The translations under genes were made by a program, and so were the position numbers. Of a stretch of 64,000 nt of DNA, positions 9,528-18,009 are shown in pieces. This DNA comes from Rhizorhabdus wittichii RW1. GTDB taxonomy: Bacteria > Pseudomonadota > Alphaproteobacteria > Sphingomonadales > Sphingomonadaceae. Position 1 is the stretch's first letter; every line of letters starts with the position of its first letter. Location of the stretch: NCBI GenBank assembly GCA_000016765.1, contig CP000699.1, forward strand, positions 248,001-312,000. The letters are read 5' to 3'. The notes below the pieces were generated by a model, which was given only the letters and a program-made list of their open reading frames with translations, did not search any database and was not told the origin of the DNA.

Positions 9528-10916
9528 ATGGCGCTCGAAATCCTGATTGTCGACGACGAGGCGGATATCCGCGACCTGGTGGCGGGCGTGCTGGAGGATG
9601 AGGGCTATGCCGCCCGCACCGCCGCCGACAGCGACTCGGCGCTCGCGGCGATCGACGAGCGGCGGCCGTCGCTCGTGCTGCTCGACGTCTGGCTGCAGGG
9701 ATCGCGCCTCGACGGGCTCGACCTGCTCGACGAGATCAAGCGCCGCGACCCGAGCCTGCCGGTGTTGATGATCTCGGGCCACGGCAATCTCGACACCGCG
9801 GTGACGGCGATCCGCCGCGGCGCGACCGACTTCATCGAGAAGCCGTTCGAGGCCGAGCATCTGCTGCTGCTGGTCGACCGCGCGACCGAGACCGACCGGC
9901 TGCGCCGCGAGAATGCGACGCTCAAGGCGCAGATTGGCCAGGAGGAGGAGCTCACCGGCAATTCGGGCGCGATCAACGGCATCCGCGCCACGCTGAAGCG
10001 CGTCGCCGCGACCGGCAGCCGCGTGCTGATCAGCGGCCCGGCCGGCGTCGGCAAGGAGGTGGCGGCGCGCCTCCTCCATGTCTGGAGCCACCGCGCGCAG
10101 GCGCCCTTCATCGTCGTCAGCGCGGCGCGGATGGAGCCCGAGCGGGTCGAGGAGGAGTTGTTCGGGGTCGAGGAGAATGGCGAGCTGCTTCGCCCCGGCC
10201 TGCTCGAACAGGCGCATGGCGGCACGTTGTTCCTCGACGAGATCGCCGACATGCCGCTCACCACCCAGGCGAAGATATTGCGGGTGCTGACCGAACAGGC
10301 GTTCAACCGGGTCGGCGGGCAGCGCATCGTCAAGGTCGACGTCCGCGTCGTCTCGGCCACCTCGCGCAACCTGGCCGAGGAGATCACCGCCGGGCGTTTC
10401 CGCGAGGACCTCTATTATCGACTCAACGTCGTGCCGGTGAACATCCCGCCGCTGGCCGAACGGCGCGAGGACATCCCGGCGCTGGTCGAACATTTCCTGG
10501 CGCGCTTTGCTTCCGAGCGACGGGTGCCGACTCCGGTCGTCACCGACGATGCCGTGGGCGCGCTGCAAACCTATGACTGGCCGGGCAATGTCCGTCAGCT
10601 CCGCAATATCGTCGAGCGGACGATCATCCTCGCCCCGGGCGAGCGGATCGGCCAGATCGAACTCGACATGCTCCCGCCCGAGATATTGAGCGACCAGGCG
10701 CGGCTCGCGCCGGGCGAGGCGGCCCGATCGATCATGGGGACGCCGCTGCGCGAGGCGCGCGAGACGTTCGAGCGCGAATATCTGCGCGTCCAGATCCGCC
10801 GTTTCTCGGGCAATATCTCGAAGACGGCCTCGTTCATCGGCATGGAGCGCTCGGCGCTCCACCGCAAGCTCAAGACGCTCGGGCTGGTCGACCCGCGGGA
10901 GGAGGGGGAGGAGTAA
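9528..10916 (+). CDS. ntrX: Response regulator NtrX
   Basis: 462 residues: receiver domain (Asp53 in VLLDVW), AAA+ domain and C-terminal Fis-type helix-turn-helix (KTASFIGMERSALHRKLK). The gene lies 3 nt after ntrY, so it is the cognate partner. Two AAA+ features are unusual: Walker A reads GPAGVGKE rather than GESGTGKE, and the position of the sigma54-contacting GAFTGA loop reads VEENGELLRPG. The Walker B GGTLFLDEIADMP is kept. NtrX proteins of several alphaproteobacteria are known to lack GAFTGA. This one is therefore unlikely to act as an ordinary sigma54 activator. Confidence 0.94.
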   Translation: MALEILIVDDEADIRDLVAGVLEDEGYAARTAADSDSALAAIDERRPSLVLLDVWLQGSRLDGLDLLDEIKRRDPSLPVLMISGHGNLDTAVTAIRRGATDFIEKPFEAEHLLLLVDRATETDRLRRENATLKAQIGQEEELTGNSGAINGIRATLKRVAATGSRVLISGPAGVGKEVAARLLHVWSHRAQAPFIVVSAARMEPERVEEELFGVEENGELLRPGLLEQAHGGTLFLDEIADMPLTTQAKILRVLTEQAFNRVGGQRIVKVDVRVVSATSRNLAEEITAGRFREDLYYRLNVVPVNIPPLAERREDIPALVEHFLARFASERRVPTPVVTDDAVGALQTYDWPGNVRQLRNIVERTIILAPGERIGQIELDMLPPEILSDQARLAPGEAARSIMGTPLREARETFEREYLRVQIRRFSGNISKTASFIGMERSALHRKLKTLGLVDPREEGEE

Positions 10917-10925
10917 CCTCCGGAC

Positions 10926-11021
10926 CGTCATCCCGGCGAAAGCCGGGATCTCACTGTCTTTCAATAAGCTCCGGCAAGATGTTGAAGAAAAAGGGAGATC
11001 CTGACTTTCGTCAGGATGACG
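10926..11021. repeat. Dispersed palindromic repeat, copy B
   Basis: A 96-bp element between ntrX and hfq. It opens with cgtcatcccggcgaaagcc and ends with ctttcgtcaggatgacg, with hairpins at both ends (cccggcgaaagccggg; cctgactttcgtcagg). It has the same plan as copies A and C but a different centre. It could act as a transcription barrier between ntrYX and hfq; a T tract is absent. Confidence 0.85.
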
Positions 11022-11185
11022 ACGGGAGGGTTGCGGCGAAGCGAGCGGTTTTGCTGCAACTGCGAGATGGACGCGCCCGCCAAGCTGCTATATGAAGCAC
11101 CCAGCCCCGCATGTGGCGCGGGCTGCACGACGCCATGCAACGGCGCAATCAGCGGGCCATGACCCGCCAAGACCGGAGACCGGCA

Positions 11186-11668
11186 ATGGCCGACAAGGTC
11201 AATAATCTTCAGGATATCTTCCTCAACTCGGTCCGTAAGACCAAGACCCCCGTCACGATGTTCCTCGTGAAGGGCGTCAAGCTCCAGGGCATCATCACCT
11301 GGTTCGACAATTTCTCGGTCCTGCTGCGCCGCGACGGCCAGTCGCAGCTCATCTACAAGCACGCCATCTCGACGGTGATGCCCGCGCATCCGCTCGACAT
11401 GGCGGAGATCGACAAGAGCTTCGAGGACAAGAAGTCCCACCTGCTGCAGGAGGTGTTCCTCTCGGCGGTGCGCAAGGCGCGCGAGCCGGTGACGATGTTT
11501 CTCGTCAACGGCGTCATGCTCCAGGGCGAGATCGCGGCCTATGACCTGTTCTGCATGCTGCTGCGGCGGGATGGTCTCAGCCAGCTCGTCTACAAGCATG
11601 CGATCTCGACGGTGCAGCCGGCGCATCCGATCAACCTGGCCGAGATCGACAGCACGGACGACGATTGA
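11186..11668 (+). CDS. hfq: RNA chaperone Hfq with two tandem Sm-like domains
   Basis: 160 residues made of two complete Hfq domains in one chain: 1 to about 80 and about 84-160. Both keep the LQ(D/E)xFL start, the FLV.GV.LQG Sm1 motif and the [12 protein letters not shown] Sm2 motif (YKH at 57-59 and 136-138, 79 residues apart). Canonical Hfq is a single domain forming hexamers; three such chains could form the same ring. Face residues differ between halves: the E. coli Gln41 position is Asn42 in half 1 and Leu121 in half 2, and the Lys31 position is Lys32 and Met111. Rim basic residues persist (RKTK; RKAR). The ATG at 11186 follows a ggag site; upstream in-frame ATGs add non-Hfq sequence. 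Confidence 0.96.
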   Translation: MADKVNNLQDIFLNSVRKTKTPVTMFLVKGVKLQGIITWFDNFSVLLRRDGQSQLIYKHAISTVMPAHPLDMAEIDKSFEDKKSHLLQEVFLSAVRKAREPVTMFLVNGVMLQGEIAAYDLFCMLLRRDGLSQLVYKHAISTVQPAHPINLAEIDSTDDD

Positions 11669-12993
11669 GCGTCTTCAACCGTGACGAGGACGACGGGCTG
11701 AGCCGCGGCGCGCGAGCGCTGGTGGCCCTGCCCGAACGTTCCGGCGACAATCCTCGCAGCGCGGAGGCGCGACTCGACGAGGCGGCAGGGCTTGCCGCCG
11801 CGATCGGGGTCGACGTGGTCGACAAGCTCGCCTTCCGCCTGCGCGATCCCAAGCCCGCGACCCTGTTCGGCTCCGGCCAGGTCGACCAGATCGCGCTCGC
11901 CGCCCGCCAGGGCGAGGCCGAGCTGATCATCGTCGACGCGGCGCTGACCCCGATCCAGCAACGCAACCTGGAGAAGGCGACCGAGGCCAAGGTGATCGAC
12001 CGCACCGGCCTGATCCTGGAGATCTTCGGCGAGCGCGCGGCGACCGCCGAGGGCCGGCTGCAGGTCGAGCTCGCCCATCTCGACTATCAGGCGGGCCGGC
12101 TGGTGCGGAGCTGGACCCATCTCGAACGGCAGCGCGGCGGCTTCGGCTTTCTCGGCGGCCCGGGCGAGACCCAGATCGAGGCCGACCGCCGCCTGATCCG
12201 CGACCGCATGGCGAAGCTGCGCCGCGAGCTGGAGCAGGTGCGCCGCACCCGCGGCCTCCACCGCGCCCGGCGGCAGCGCGCGCCCTGGCCGGTGATCGCG
12301 CTGGTCGGCTACACCAACGCCGGCAAGTCGACCCTGTTCAACCGCATGACCGGGGCCAAGGTGATGGCCGAGGACCTGCTCTTCGCCACGCTCGACCCGA
12401 CGATGCGGCAGATTTCGCTGCCCGGCCTCGACAAGGCGATCCTGTCCGACACGGTCGGCTTCGTCTCCGACCTGCCGACCCAGCTCGTCGCCGCCTTCCG
12501 CGCGACGCTGGAGGAGGTCACCGGCGCCGACATCATCCTCCACGTCCGCGACATATCCCACCCCGACAGCGACGCCCAGGCGGGCGACGTGCTGGCGGTG
12601 CTGGGCGAGATCGGCGTCGGCCCCAGGGCGCCGGAAGGGCATGGCTCAGGCGAGGCCGGCGAGGGCGCGCCGATCCTCGAGGTCTGGAACAAGATCGACA
12701 TGCTCGATCCCGAGGCCCGCGCCGCGACCGAGGCGGAGGCCGCGCGCCGCGACGACGTCGCGCCGCTGTCGGCGCTGACCGGCGAGGGCGTCGAGGAGCT
12801 GCGCCGGCTGGTGTCCGACCGGCTATCGACCGGCAACCGCGTCCGCACCCTGTCGGTGCCGATCGCCGACGGCGCGGCGCTGGCCTGGCTCCACGCCAAT
12901 GGCGAGGTGATCGGGCAGGAGGTCGAGGGCGATGCGATGATCGTCGAGGTGCGGCTGTCGGACAAGGATCTGGCCCGCTTCGAGGCGCGGTAG
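11665..12993 (+). CDS. hflX: Ribosome-associated GTPase HflX
   Basis: 442 residues with the HflX N-terminal domain ([13 protein letters not shown], the [13 protein letters not shown] glycine-rich linker, [19 protein letters not shown]) and a GTPase domain with Walker [23 protein letters not shown] (G3) and NKID (G4). HflX splits stalled ribosomes under stress in other bacteria. The start is inferred as TTG at 11665, whose last two bases overlap the hfq TGA stop (TTGA), so translation is probably coupled to hfq. No ATG lies near the beginning of the conserved region. The hfq-hflX order is conserved in alphaproteobacteria and gammaproteobacteria. Confidence 0.95.
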   Translation: MSVFNRDEDDGLSRGARALVALPERSGDNPRSAEARLDEAAGLAAAIGVDVVDKLAFRLRDPKPATLFGSGQVDQIALAARQGEAELIIVDAALTPIQQRNLEKATEAKVIDRTGLILEIFGERAATAEGRLQVELAHLDYQAGRLVRSWTHLERQRGGFGFLGGPGETQIEADRRLIRDRMAKLRRELEQVRRTRGLHRARRQRAPWPVIALVGYTNAGKSTLFNRMTGAKVMAEDLLFATLDPTMRQISLPGLDKAILSDTVGFVSDLPTQLVAAFRATLEEVTGADIILHVRDISHPDSDAQAGDVLAVLGEIGVGPRAPEGHGSGEAGEGAPILEVWNKIDMLDPEARAATEAEAARRDDVAPLSALTGEGVEELRRLVSDRLSTGNRVRTLSVPIADGAALAWLHANGEVIGQEVEGDAMIVEVRLSDKDLARFEAR

Positions 12994-13003
12994 CAAGATT
13001 GCT

Positions 13004-13082
13004 GTCATCCCAGCGAAAGCTGGGATCTCACTTTTACTGAGCGAGCCAAGATAATGAGATTCCAGCTTTCGCTGGAATGACG
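13004..13082. repeat. Dispersed palindromic repeat, copy C
   Basis: A 79-bp inverted repeat exactly filling the gap between convergent hflX and mazG. It opens with gtcatcccagcgaaagctgg and closes with ccagctttcgctggaatgac. The closing arm is almost the same as in copy A. Placed between convergent genes, its hairpins may help stop transcription from both sides. Confidence 0.85.
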
Positions 13083-13083
13083 T

Positions 13084-13824
13084 TCAGGATCGTTTCACCC
13101 GCACCCAGAGCGCTTCCTTGTCTTCGAGCGACAGGCCCTTGAAGGCCTCCCCGGCGATATCCTCCATCGCGCGGAAGCGTTTCTCGAACTTCAGGTTGGC
13201 CGCGCGCAGCGCCGCCTCGGGGTCGATGCCCAGCTTGCGCGACCAGTTGACCACCGCGAACAGCAGGTCGCCCATCTCCTCGAAGCGGTCGGCATCGGTC
13301 GCCGCCGTGCGGACCTCGTCGATCTCCTCGGCGACCTTGTCGCGCGCGCCGTCGGGATCGGGCCAGTCGAAGCCGGTGCGCGCGGCGCGCTTCTGGAGCT
13401 TTTCGGCGCGGAGCAGCGCGGGCAGGGCGGACGCGACCCCGGCCAGCGCGCTGCCGTCCTCCGACGCGCCCGCGCGCTCGGCGGCCTTGATCTCCTCCCA
13501 GCCGGGGCTCGCGCCGTCGCCGAACACATGGGGATGGCGGCGGATCATCTTCGCGCTGATTGAATCGAGCACGTCCTTCAGGTCGAACGCGCCCGCCTCC
13601 TCGGCCATGCGGGCGTGGAACACGACCTGGAGCTGGAGGTCGCCCAGCTCGTCGCGCAGCGCCGCCATGTCGTCGCGCTCGATCGCGTCGGCGACCTCAT
13701 AGGCCTCCTCGATCGTATAGGGGGCGATGGTGCGGAAATCCTGCTCGACGTCCCAGGGGCAGCCGGTTTCCGGGTCGCGCAGGCGCGCCATGATGTCGCG
13801 AAGTTCCTCAAGCATGACCGTCAC
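13084..13824 (-). CDS. mazG: Nucleoside triphosphate pyrophosphohydrolase MazG
   Basis: 246 residues with two MazG domains. Domain 1 has CPWDVEQDF, the EEAYEVADAI and ELGDLQLQVVFHARMAEE metal-binding helices. Domain 2 repeats the plan (KVAEEIDEVRTA, EEMGDLLFAVVNWSRK). The family hydrolyses NTPs and dNTPs to monophosphates. A GTG at 13824 overlaps the stop of the upstream LysR gene by 4 nt. The ATG at 13815 is an alternative with an 'agg' at better spacing. The 3' end abuts repeat C. Confidence 0.94.
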   Translation of the reverse strand: MTVMLEELRDIMARLRDPETGCPWDVEQDFRTIAPYTIEEAYEVADAIERDDMAALRDELGDLQLQVVFHARMAEEAGAFDLKDVLDSISAKMIRRHPHVFGDGASPGWEEIKAAERAGASEDGSALAGVASALPALLRAEKLQKRAARTGFDWPDPDGARDKVAEEIDEVRTAATDADRFEEMGDLLFAVVNWSRKLGIDPEAALRAANLKFEKRFRAMEDIAGEAFKGLSLEDKEALWVRVKRS

Positions 13825-14711
13825 CTATCCCAGGGCGGCACCGGCGAGAAGAGCGCCCGGAAATGGTCGACGAAGGCGCCGGCATTGGGCGCGCCGGCGG
13901 TGCCGCGCGGCTGCACGGCGTAGATGGCGACGTCGGTCGCGCCGCTGATCTCCGGCAGGATGCGGACCAGCGATCCGTCGCGCAGCGCCGGGCCGACGTC
14001 CCAGGTCGACCGCAGCGCGATGCCGAGCCCGGCGACGGTCAGCTCGCGCGCGACCTCGCTCGAATTGGTGCGGACCGCGCTCACCCCGTCGAGCCCCACC
14101 GGACCGTCGGACCCTTCGAGCCGCCAGGGGAATTGGTGGTCGGCGGCGAGCAGCCGGTGCCGGGAGAGGTCGGCGAGGGTCGCGGGCGTGCCCTGCGCGG
14201 CGAGATAGGCGGGGGCGGCGCAGAGGATGCGGCGATTCTCGGCCAGGTGATGGGCGACCAGCGATCCTTCCGGCCGGGTGGCGATGCGGATCGCGACGTC
14301 GATCCGTTCGCCGAGCAGGTCGACGAAGCCGTCGTCGAGGTCGAGCGACAGCTCGATCCGGGGATAGCGATCGAGGAAGGCGTGGAGATAGGGGGCGACG
14401 TGCATCCGCCCGAACGAGGTCGGCGCCGAGACGCGCAGCCGCCCGCCCGGCTGCCCCACCCGTCCGGCGACCCGCGCCTCGGCGGTGCGGACCGCGTCGA
14501 GGATGTGGCTGGCATCCTCGTAGAAGCCCTGGCCGACATCGGTGAGCAGCAGCCGCCGCGTGGTGCGATGGACCAGCGTCGCGCCGAGCCGCGCCTCGAG
14601 CCGGGCGAGCCGCTTCGACACCATCGCCGGGGAGATGCGCAGCCGCCGGCCCGCGGCGGACAGGCTGCCGGCCTCGACGATGGTGACGAAAAGATTGTAA
14701 TCTTCATGCAT
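13821..14711 (-). CDS. LysR-family transcriptional regulator
   Basis: 296 residues: an N-terminal winged helix-turn-helix (LFVTIVEAGSLSAAGRRLRISPAMVSKRLARLE) and a C-terminal periplasmic-binding-like effector domain (GRLRVSAPTSFGRMHVAPYL). This is the CrgA/DsdC-like LysR subgroup, and the inducer is unknown. It is transcribed away from the membrane-protein gene at 14743 (31-nt gap), which is the usual LysR-target arrangement. It also overlaps mazG downstream, so the two may share a transcript. Length and start (ATG at 14711) fit the family. Confidence 0.92.
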   Translation of the reverse strand: MHEDYNLFVTIVEAGSLSAAGRRLRISPAMVSKRLARLEARLGATLVHRTTRRLLLTDVGQGFYEDASHILDAVRTAEARVAGRVGQPGGRLRVSAPTSFGRMHVAPYLHAFLDRYPRIELSLDLDDGFVDLLGERIDVAIRIATRPEGSLVAHHLAENRRILCAAPAYLAAQGTPATLADLSRHRLLAADHQFPWRLEGSDGPVGLDGVSAVRTNSSEVARELTVAGLGIALRSTWDVGPALRDGSLVRILPEISGATDVAIYAVQPRGTAGAPNAGAFVDHFRALFSPVPPWDR

Positions 14712-14742
14712 CCCGTCCCCTGCTGCCCCAACATCGGTTGCA

Positions 14743-16284
14743 ATGCCATCGCTAATCCCGGATGACGGGATGGGGTTTGATGCGGGGATCGGGGCGGTGC
14801 TTCAGCGATGGCTGTTCCATCTGGGCTGCGTGCTGGCGCTGGCCTGGCCCGCCTTTATCAACGGGCAGCCCTTCTATTTCCCCGACAGCACCGCCTATGT
14901 CCGCGCCGCCGACAGCGCCGCCTATATCTTCTCGGGCGAGCGCATCCGCACCGAATGGACCGAGCATTATCGCCGCTCGCTCGACCCCGAAGCCAAGGCG
15001 CGCGACGCCGACCGCCATGTCGGCGCGCGCGGCAACGACCTCGCCAGCGAGAGCATCATGGCCGGCCGCTCGCCCTATTTCGGGGCGCTGCTGTGGCTCA
15101 GCTACCTGCTCAGCCGCTTCTGGCTGTTCGTCGTCGCCCAGGCGGCGATCGCCTATTGGCTGGTCCGCGTCGCGCTGCGCCTGTTCGGGCTTGCCCGGCC
15201 GGCGACCGTCGCGGGGACGGTGCTGCTGCTGTCGGCGGTCACCGCCTTGCCCTATTTCACCGGCCTGCTGATGCCCGACCTGCTCGCCGGGATCGGCATC
15301 CTCGCCTTCCTGCTGCTCGCGATCGATCGCGGACGGCTGGCGCGGGGCGAGCGGATCGGGCTGCTCGCGCTGCTGCTGCTGTCGGTGGTCGCGCACCTCA
15401 CCCATATCCTGATCGTCGCGGCGATGGCGGCGGTGCTGGCGATCCGGGCGTGGGCGGGGCACTGGCCCCGCGCGCGGATCGTCGCGCCGATCGCGCCGAC
15501 GCTGCTGATCCTCGCCGCCGGGATCGCGTCGGTGCTGCTCACCTCGACGGTGGTCGAGCAGGTGTTCGGTCGCAAGCCGCTGCTCGTCCCGCTGCTCACC
15601 GCGCGCTTCATGGCGGACGGGCCCGGCCTCGACTATCTGCGCCGCCATTGCCCGGAGGCGGGGTTCGCCGCCTGCGCCTGGGCCGATCGCGACGAGGTCG
15701 TGGCGGCGGACCTGCTCTGGTCGCACGATCCGGCGAAGGGCGGCTATATGTTCGCCGACGCCGCGACCCGCCGGGCGCTGTCGGCCGAGGACAAGGCCTT
15801 CGCCCTGGCGGTGCTTGCCGATCATCCGCTGGCGCAAGGGGCGGACATCCTCTGCAATGGCTGGCGGCAGGCGATCGCGGTCGAGGCCGACCTGCTCAAC
15901 TATGCCTGCGTCGCGGGCCCGCATTGCTGGCCGGCGCTGCCGCCGCGCGAGCGGGCGGCGTTGCAGGCCAGCCTGGGCGGCCGGGGGCTGTGGCCGCAGC
16001 CGGCGATCGCGCGGCTGCAACAGGGCGCGATCGTCGCCGCGATCCTGCTGCTGCTGGCCTGGCTGGCGGTCGATGCGCGGCGGGGCGGCGAGCGGCGGGA
16101 CGACCTTCGTCTCTGGCTGCTGCTGATCGTCGTCGCGCTGGCGGCCAACGCGCTGCTCGGCGGCGGCATATCCGAGCCGCAGGCGCGCTATCAGGCGCGG
16201 ATCGTCTGGCTGCTGCCGCTGGCGGCGATCATTGCCGGCCTGCTCTGGCGCGGCGCCGGGGAAGCGCGCGCCACGGACGGATGA
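14743..16284 (+). CDS. Polytopic membrane protein of unknown function
   Basis: About 513 residues, with roughly ten hydrophobic helices, for example WLFHLGCVLALAWPAF, FWLFVVAQAAIAYWLV, TVLLLSAVTALPYF, IGLLALLLLSVVAHLTH and AIVAAILLLLAWLAV. A large loop near 300-420 contains paired Cys. The first loop is polar with YFPDSTAYVRA. The layout resembles GT-C glycosyltransferases or dolichyl-phosphate-mannose-type membrane proteins, but no catalytic motif could be fixed. The following gene is a GT2 glycosyltransferase, which supports an envelope glycan or lipid role by context only. No clear ribosome site precedes 14743; the ATG at 14770 is an alternative start. Confidence 0.75.
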   Translation: MPSLIPDDGMGFDAGIGAVLQRWLFHLGCVLALAWPAFINGQPFYFPDSTAYVRAADSAAYIFSGERIRTEWTEHYRRSLDPEAKARDADRHVGARGNDLASESIMAGRSPYFGALLWLSYLLSRFWLFVVAQAAIAYWLVRVALRLFGLARPATVAGTVLLLSAVTALPYFTGLLMPDLLAGIGILAFLLLAIDRGRLARGERIGLLALLLLSVVAHLTHILIVAAMAAVLAIRAWAGHWPRARIVAPIAPTLLILAAGIASVLLTSTVVEQVFGRKPLLVPLLTARFMADGPGLDYLRRHCPEAGFAACAWADRDEVVAADLLWSHDPAKGGYMFADAATRRALSAEDKAFALAVLADHPLAQGADILCNGWRQAIAVEADLLNYACVAGPHCWPALPPRERAALQASLGGRGLWPQPAIARLQQGAIVAAILLLLAWLAVDARRGGERRDDLRLWLLLIVVALAANALLGGGISEPQARYQARIVWLLPLAAIIAGLLWRGAGEARATDG

Positions 16285-16315
16285 CAAGCCCCGCGGCCCC
16301 GGCTATCAGGCCGTC

Positions 16316-17269
16316 ATGACGCCCGATATCGCCGTGATCCTGCCCTGCTACAACGAGGAAGCGGCGATCGGCGCGACGGTCGCGGCTTTCCGCCGGGCGC
16401 TGCCCGACGCGCGCATCTACGTGTTCGACAACAATAGTCGCGACCGCACGGTCGAGGTCGCCCGCGCCGCCGGCGCGATCGTCCGGACCGAGCGGATGCA
16501 GGGCAAGGGCCATGTCGTGCGGCGGATGTTCTCCGACGTCGAGGCCGACATCTATGTGATGGCCGACGGCGACGCGACCTATGACGCCGCCGCGGCGCCG
16601 GAGATGATCCGGATGATGTTCGACGAGCGGCTCGACATGGTGGTCGGCGCGCGCAAGTCGGAGGTCGAGGCCGCCTATCGGCGCGGGCACCGTTTCGGCA
16701 ACCGTATGCTGACCGGCCTGCTGGCGCGCCTGTTCGGACGGACTTTCTCCGATATCCTATCGGGTTATCGGGTTTTCTCGCGACGGTTCGTGAAGAGCTT
16801 CCCGGTGCTCTCGGCGGGCTTCGAGATCGAGACCGAGATCAGCATCCACGCGCTGGAGCTGCAGATGCCGGTCGGCGAGCTGGTCACCCAATATGGCGCG
16901 CGGCCGGAAGGGTCGGCGTCGAAGCTGTCGACCTATCGCGACGGCTGGCGCATCCTCTGGACGATCGCGACACTGTTCCGGATCGAGAAGCCGATGCTGT
17001 TCTTCGGGGTGATCGCGGCGGCGCTGGCGCTGTTCGCCGTGCTGCTCGCCATCCCGCTCGGCATCACCTATTTCCAGACCGGGCTGGTGCCGCGGCTGCC
17101 CACCGCGATGCTCGCCACCGGGTTGATGATCCTCGCCTTCCTCAACCTGTTCTGCGGGCTGATCCTCGCCACCGTCGTGCGCGGCCGGCGCGAGGTGCGA
17201 CGGCTCGCCTATCTCAGCTTCGCCGCGCCGGGCGGCGACGACCGCTCGATCGGCAGCACCACCGCCTGA
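16316..17269 (+). CDS. Family 2 glycosyltransferase with C-terminal membrane helices
   Basis: 317 residues. The GT-A domain has AVILPCYNEEAAIG, FDNNSRDRT and the metal-binding DGDATYD (a DxD), like polyprenyl-phosphate glycosyltransferases. RFGNRMLTGLLARLFG and DILSGYRVFSRRFVKSFP are typical of the DPM1/ArnC-like branch, and two C-terminal helices follow (MLFFGVIAAALALFAVLLAIPL; ATGLMILAFLNLFCGLILATVV). It probably transfers a sugar to a lipid carrier at the inner membrane. The start at ATG 16316 removes an unlikely 28-residue extension. It lies 31 nt after the membrane protein gene and its end overlaps the convergent ABC ATPase gene by 61 nt. Confidence 0.88.
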   Translation: MTPDIAVILPCYNEEAAIGATVAAFRRALPDARIYVFDNNSRDRTVEVARAAGAIVRTERMQGKGHVVRRMFSDVEADIYVMADGDATYDAAAAPEMIRMMFDERLDMVVGARKSEVEAAYRRGHRFGNRMLTGLLARLFGRTFSDILSGYRVFSRRFVKSFPVLSAGFEIETEISIHALELQMPVGELVTQYGARPEGSASKLSTYRDGWRILWTIATLFRIEKPMLFFGVIAAALALFAVLLAIPLGITYFQTGLVPRLPTAMLATGLMILAFLNLFCGLILATVVRGRREVRRLAYLSFAAPGGDDRSIGSTTA

Positions 17270-18009
17270 CCCTCGATCGTGCCGGTCCAGGCGCGAATAT
17301 TATAGCAGTCGCTCAAATATTCGGGGGTCAGCACCGCGCCGGGAGCGCCGTCCGCGACCAGCCGACCTTCATGGAGCAGCAGCAGCCGGTCGCAGAAGCG
17401 CGCGGCCATCGCCAGGTCGTGGAGGATCAGCAGGACGAGTGTCCCCGCTTCGGCCTCGGCGCGCATCAGGTCCATGAGTTCGAGCTGGTGGCCGGGGTCG
17501 AGCGCGGCGAGCGGCTCGTCGACCACCAGCACCGGCGCCTCGGCCGCCAGCGCGCGGGCGATCAGCACGCGGGCGCGCTCACCGCCCGACAGTTCGGTGA
17601 CGACCCGGTCGCGCAGGCCGCCGATGTCGGCGCGCGCCATCGCCCGCTCGACCGCGTCGCGATCGGCGCGCGCCATCGCCGAGAAGGGGGCGAGATGGGG
17701 CAGGCGGCCGAGCGCGACCAGTCGCTCGGCCGTCAGCGGCCAATGCACCGTCTGCCCCTGCGGCAGATAGGCGATGCGGCGGCCGAGGTCGGCGGGAGAA
17801 AAGGCGCGGACGTTGGTCCCGTCGATCGCGACGCGCCCGGAGGCCGAGCGGAGCAGCCCGGTCACGGCGCGCGCGAGCGTGGACTTGCCGGCGCCGTTGG
17901 GGCCGATGACGCCCACGAGGCTGCCCGAGCGCATCTCGGCATCGATCCCATGCAGGATCGCGCGGCCGCCGAGATCGATCCGCAGCGCCTCGATCGACAG
18001 GGTCACCAT
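17209..18009 (-). CDS. ABC transporter ATPase, FecE/BtuD type
   Basis: 266 residues with Walker A GPNGAGKST, Q loop (YLPQGQ), signature LSGGERARVLIARALA, Walker B VLVVDEPLAALD and the switch His (LILHDLA). The arrangement matches importers of iron-siderophore, heme or cobalamin. The ATG at 18009 lies inside the end of the permease gene (7-nt overlap). The open frame continues far upstream, but that part is antiparallel to the permease reading frame and was left out. It works with the permease at 18003 and the divergent binding protein at 19053. Confidence 0.93.
   Translation of the reverse strand: MVTLSIEALRIDLGGRAILHGIDAEMRSGSLVGVIGPNGAGKSTLARAVTGLLRSASGRVAIDGTNVRAFSPADLGRRIAYLPQGQTVHWPLTAERLVALGRLPHLAPFSAMARADRDAVERAMARADIGGLRDRVVTELSGGERARVLIARALAAEAPVLVVDEPLAALDPGHQLELMDLMRAEAEAGTLVLLILHDLAMAARFCDRLLLLHEGRLVADGAPGAVLTPEYLSDCYNIRAWTGTIEGQAVVLPIERSSPPGAAKLR

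Noticed and set aside
7221-10964. A 1247-codon open frame on the - strand opposite ntrY and ntrX
   Set aside because: Antisense shadow of the two genes with low-complexity composition and no recognisable motif.
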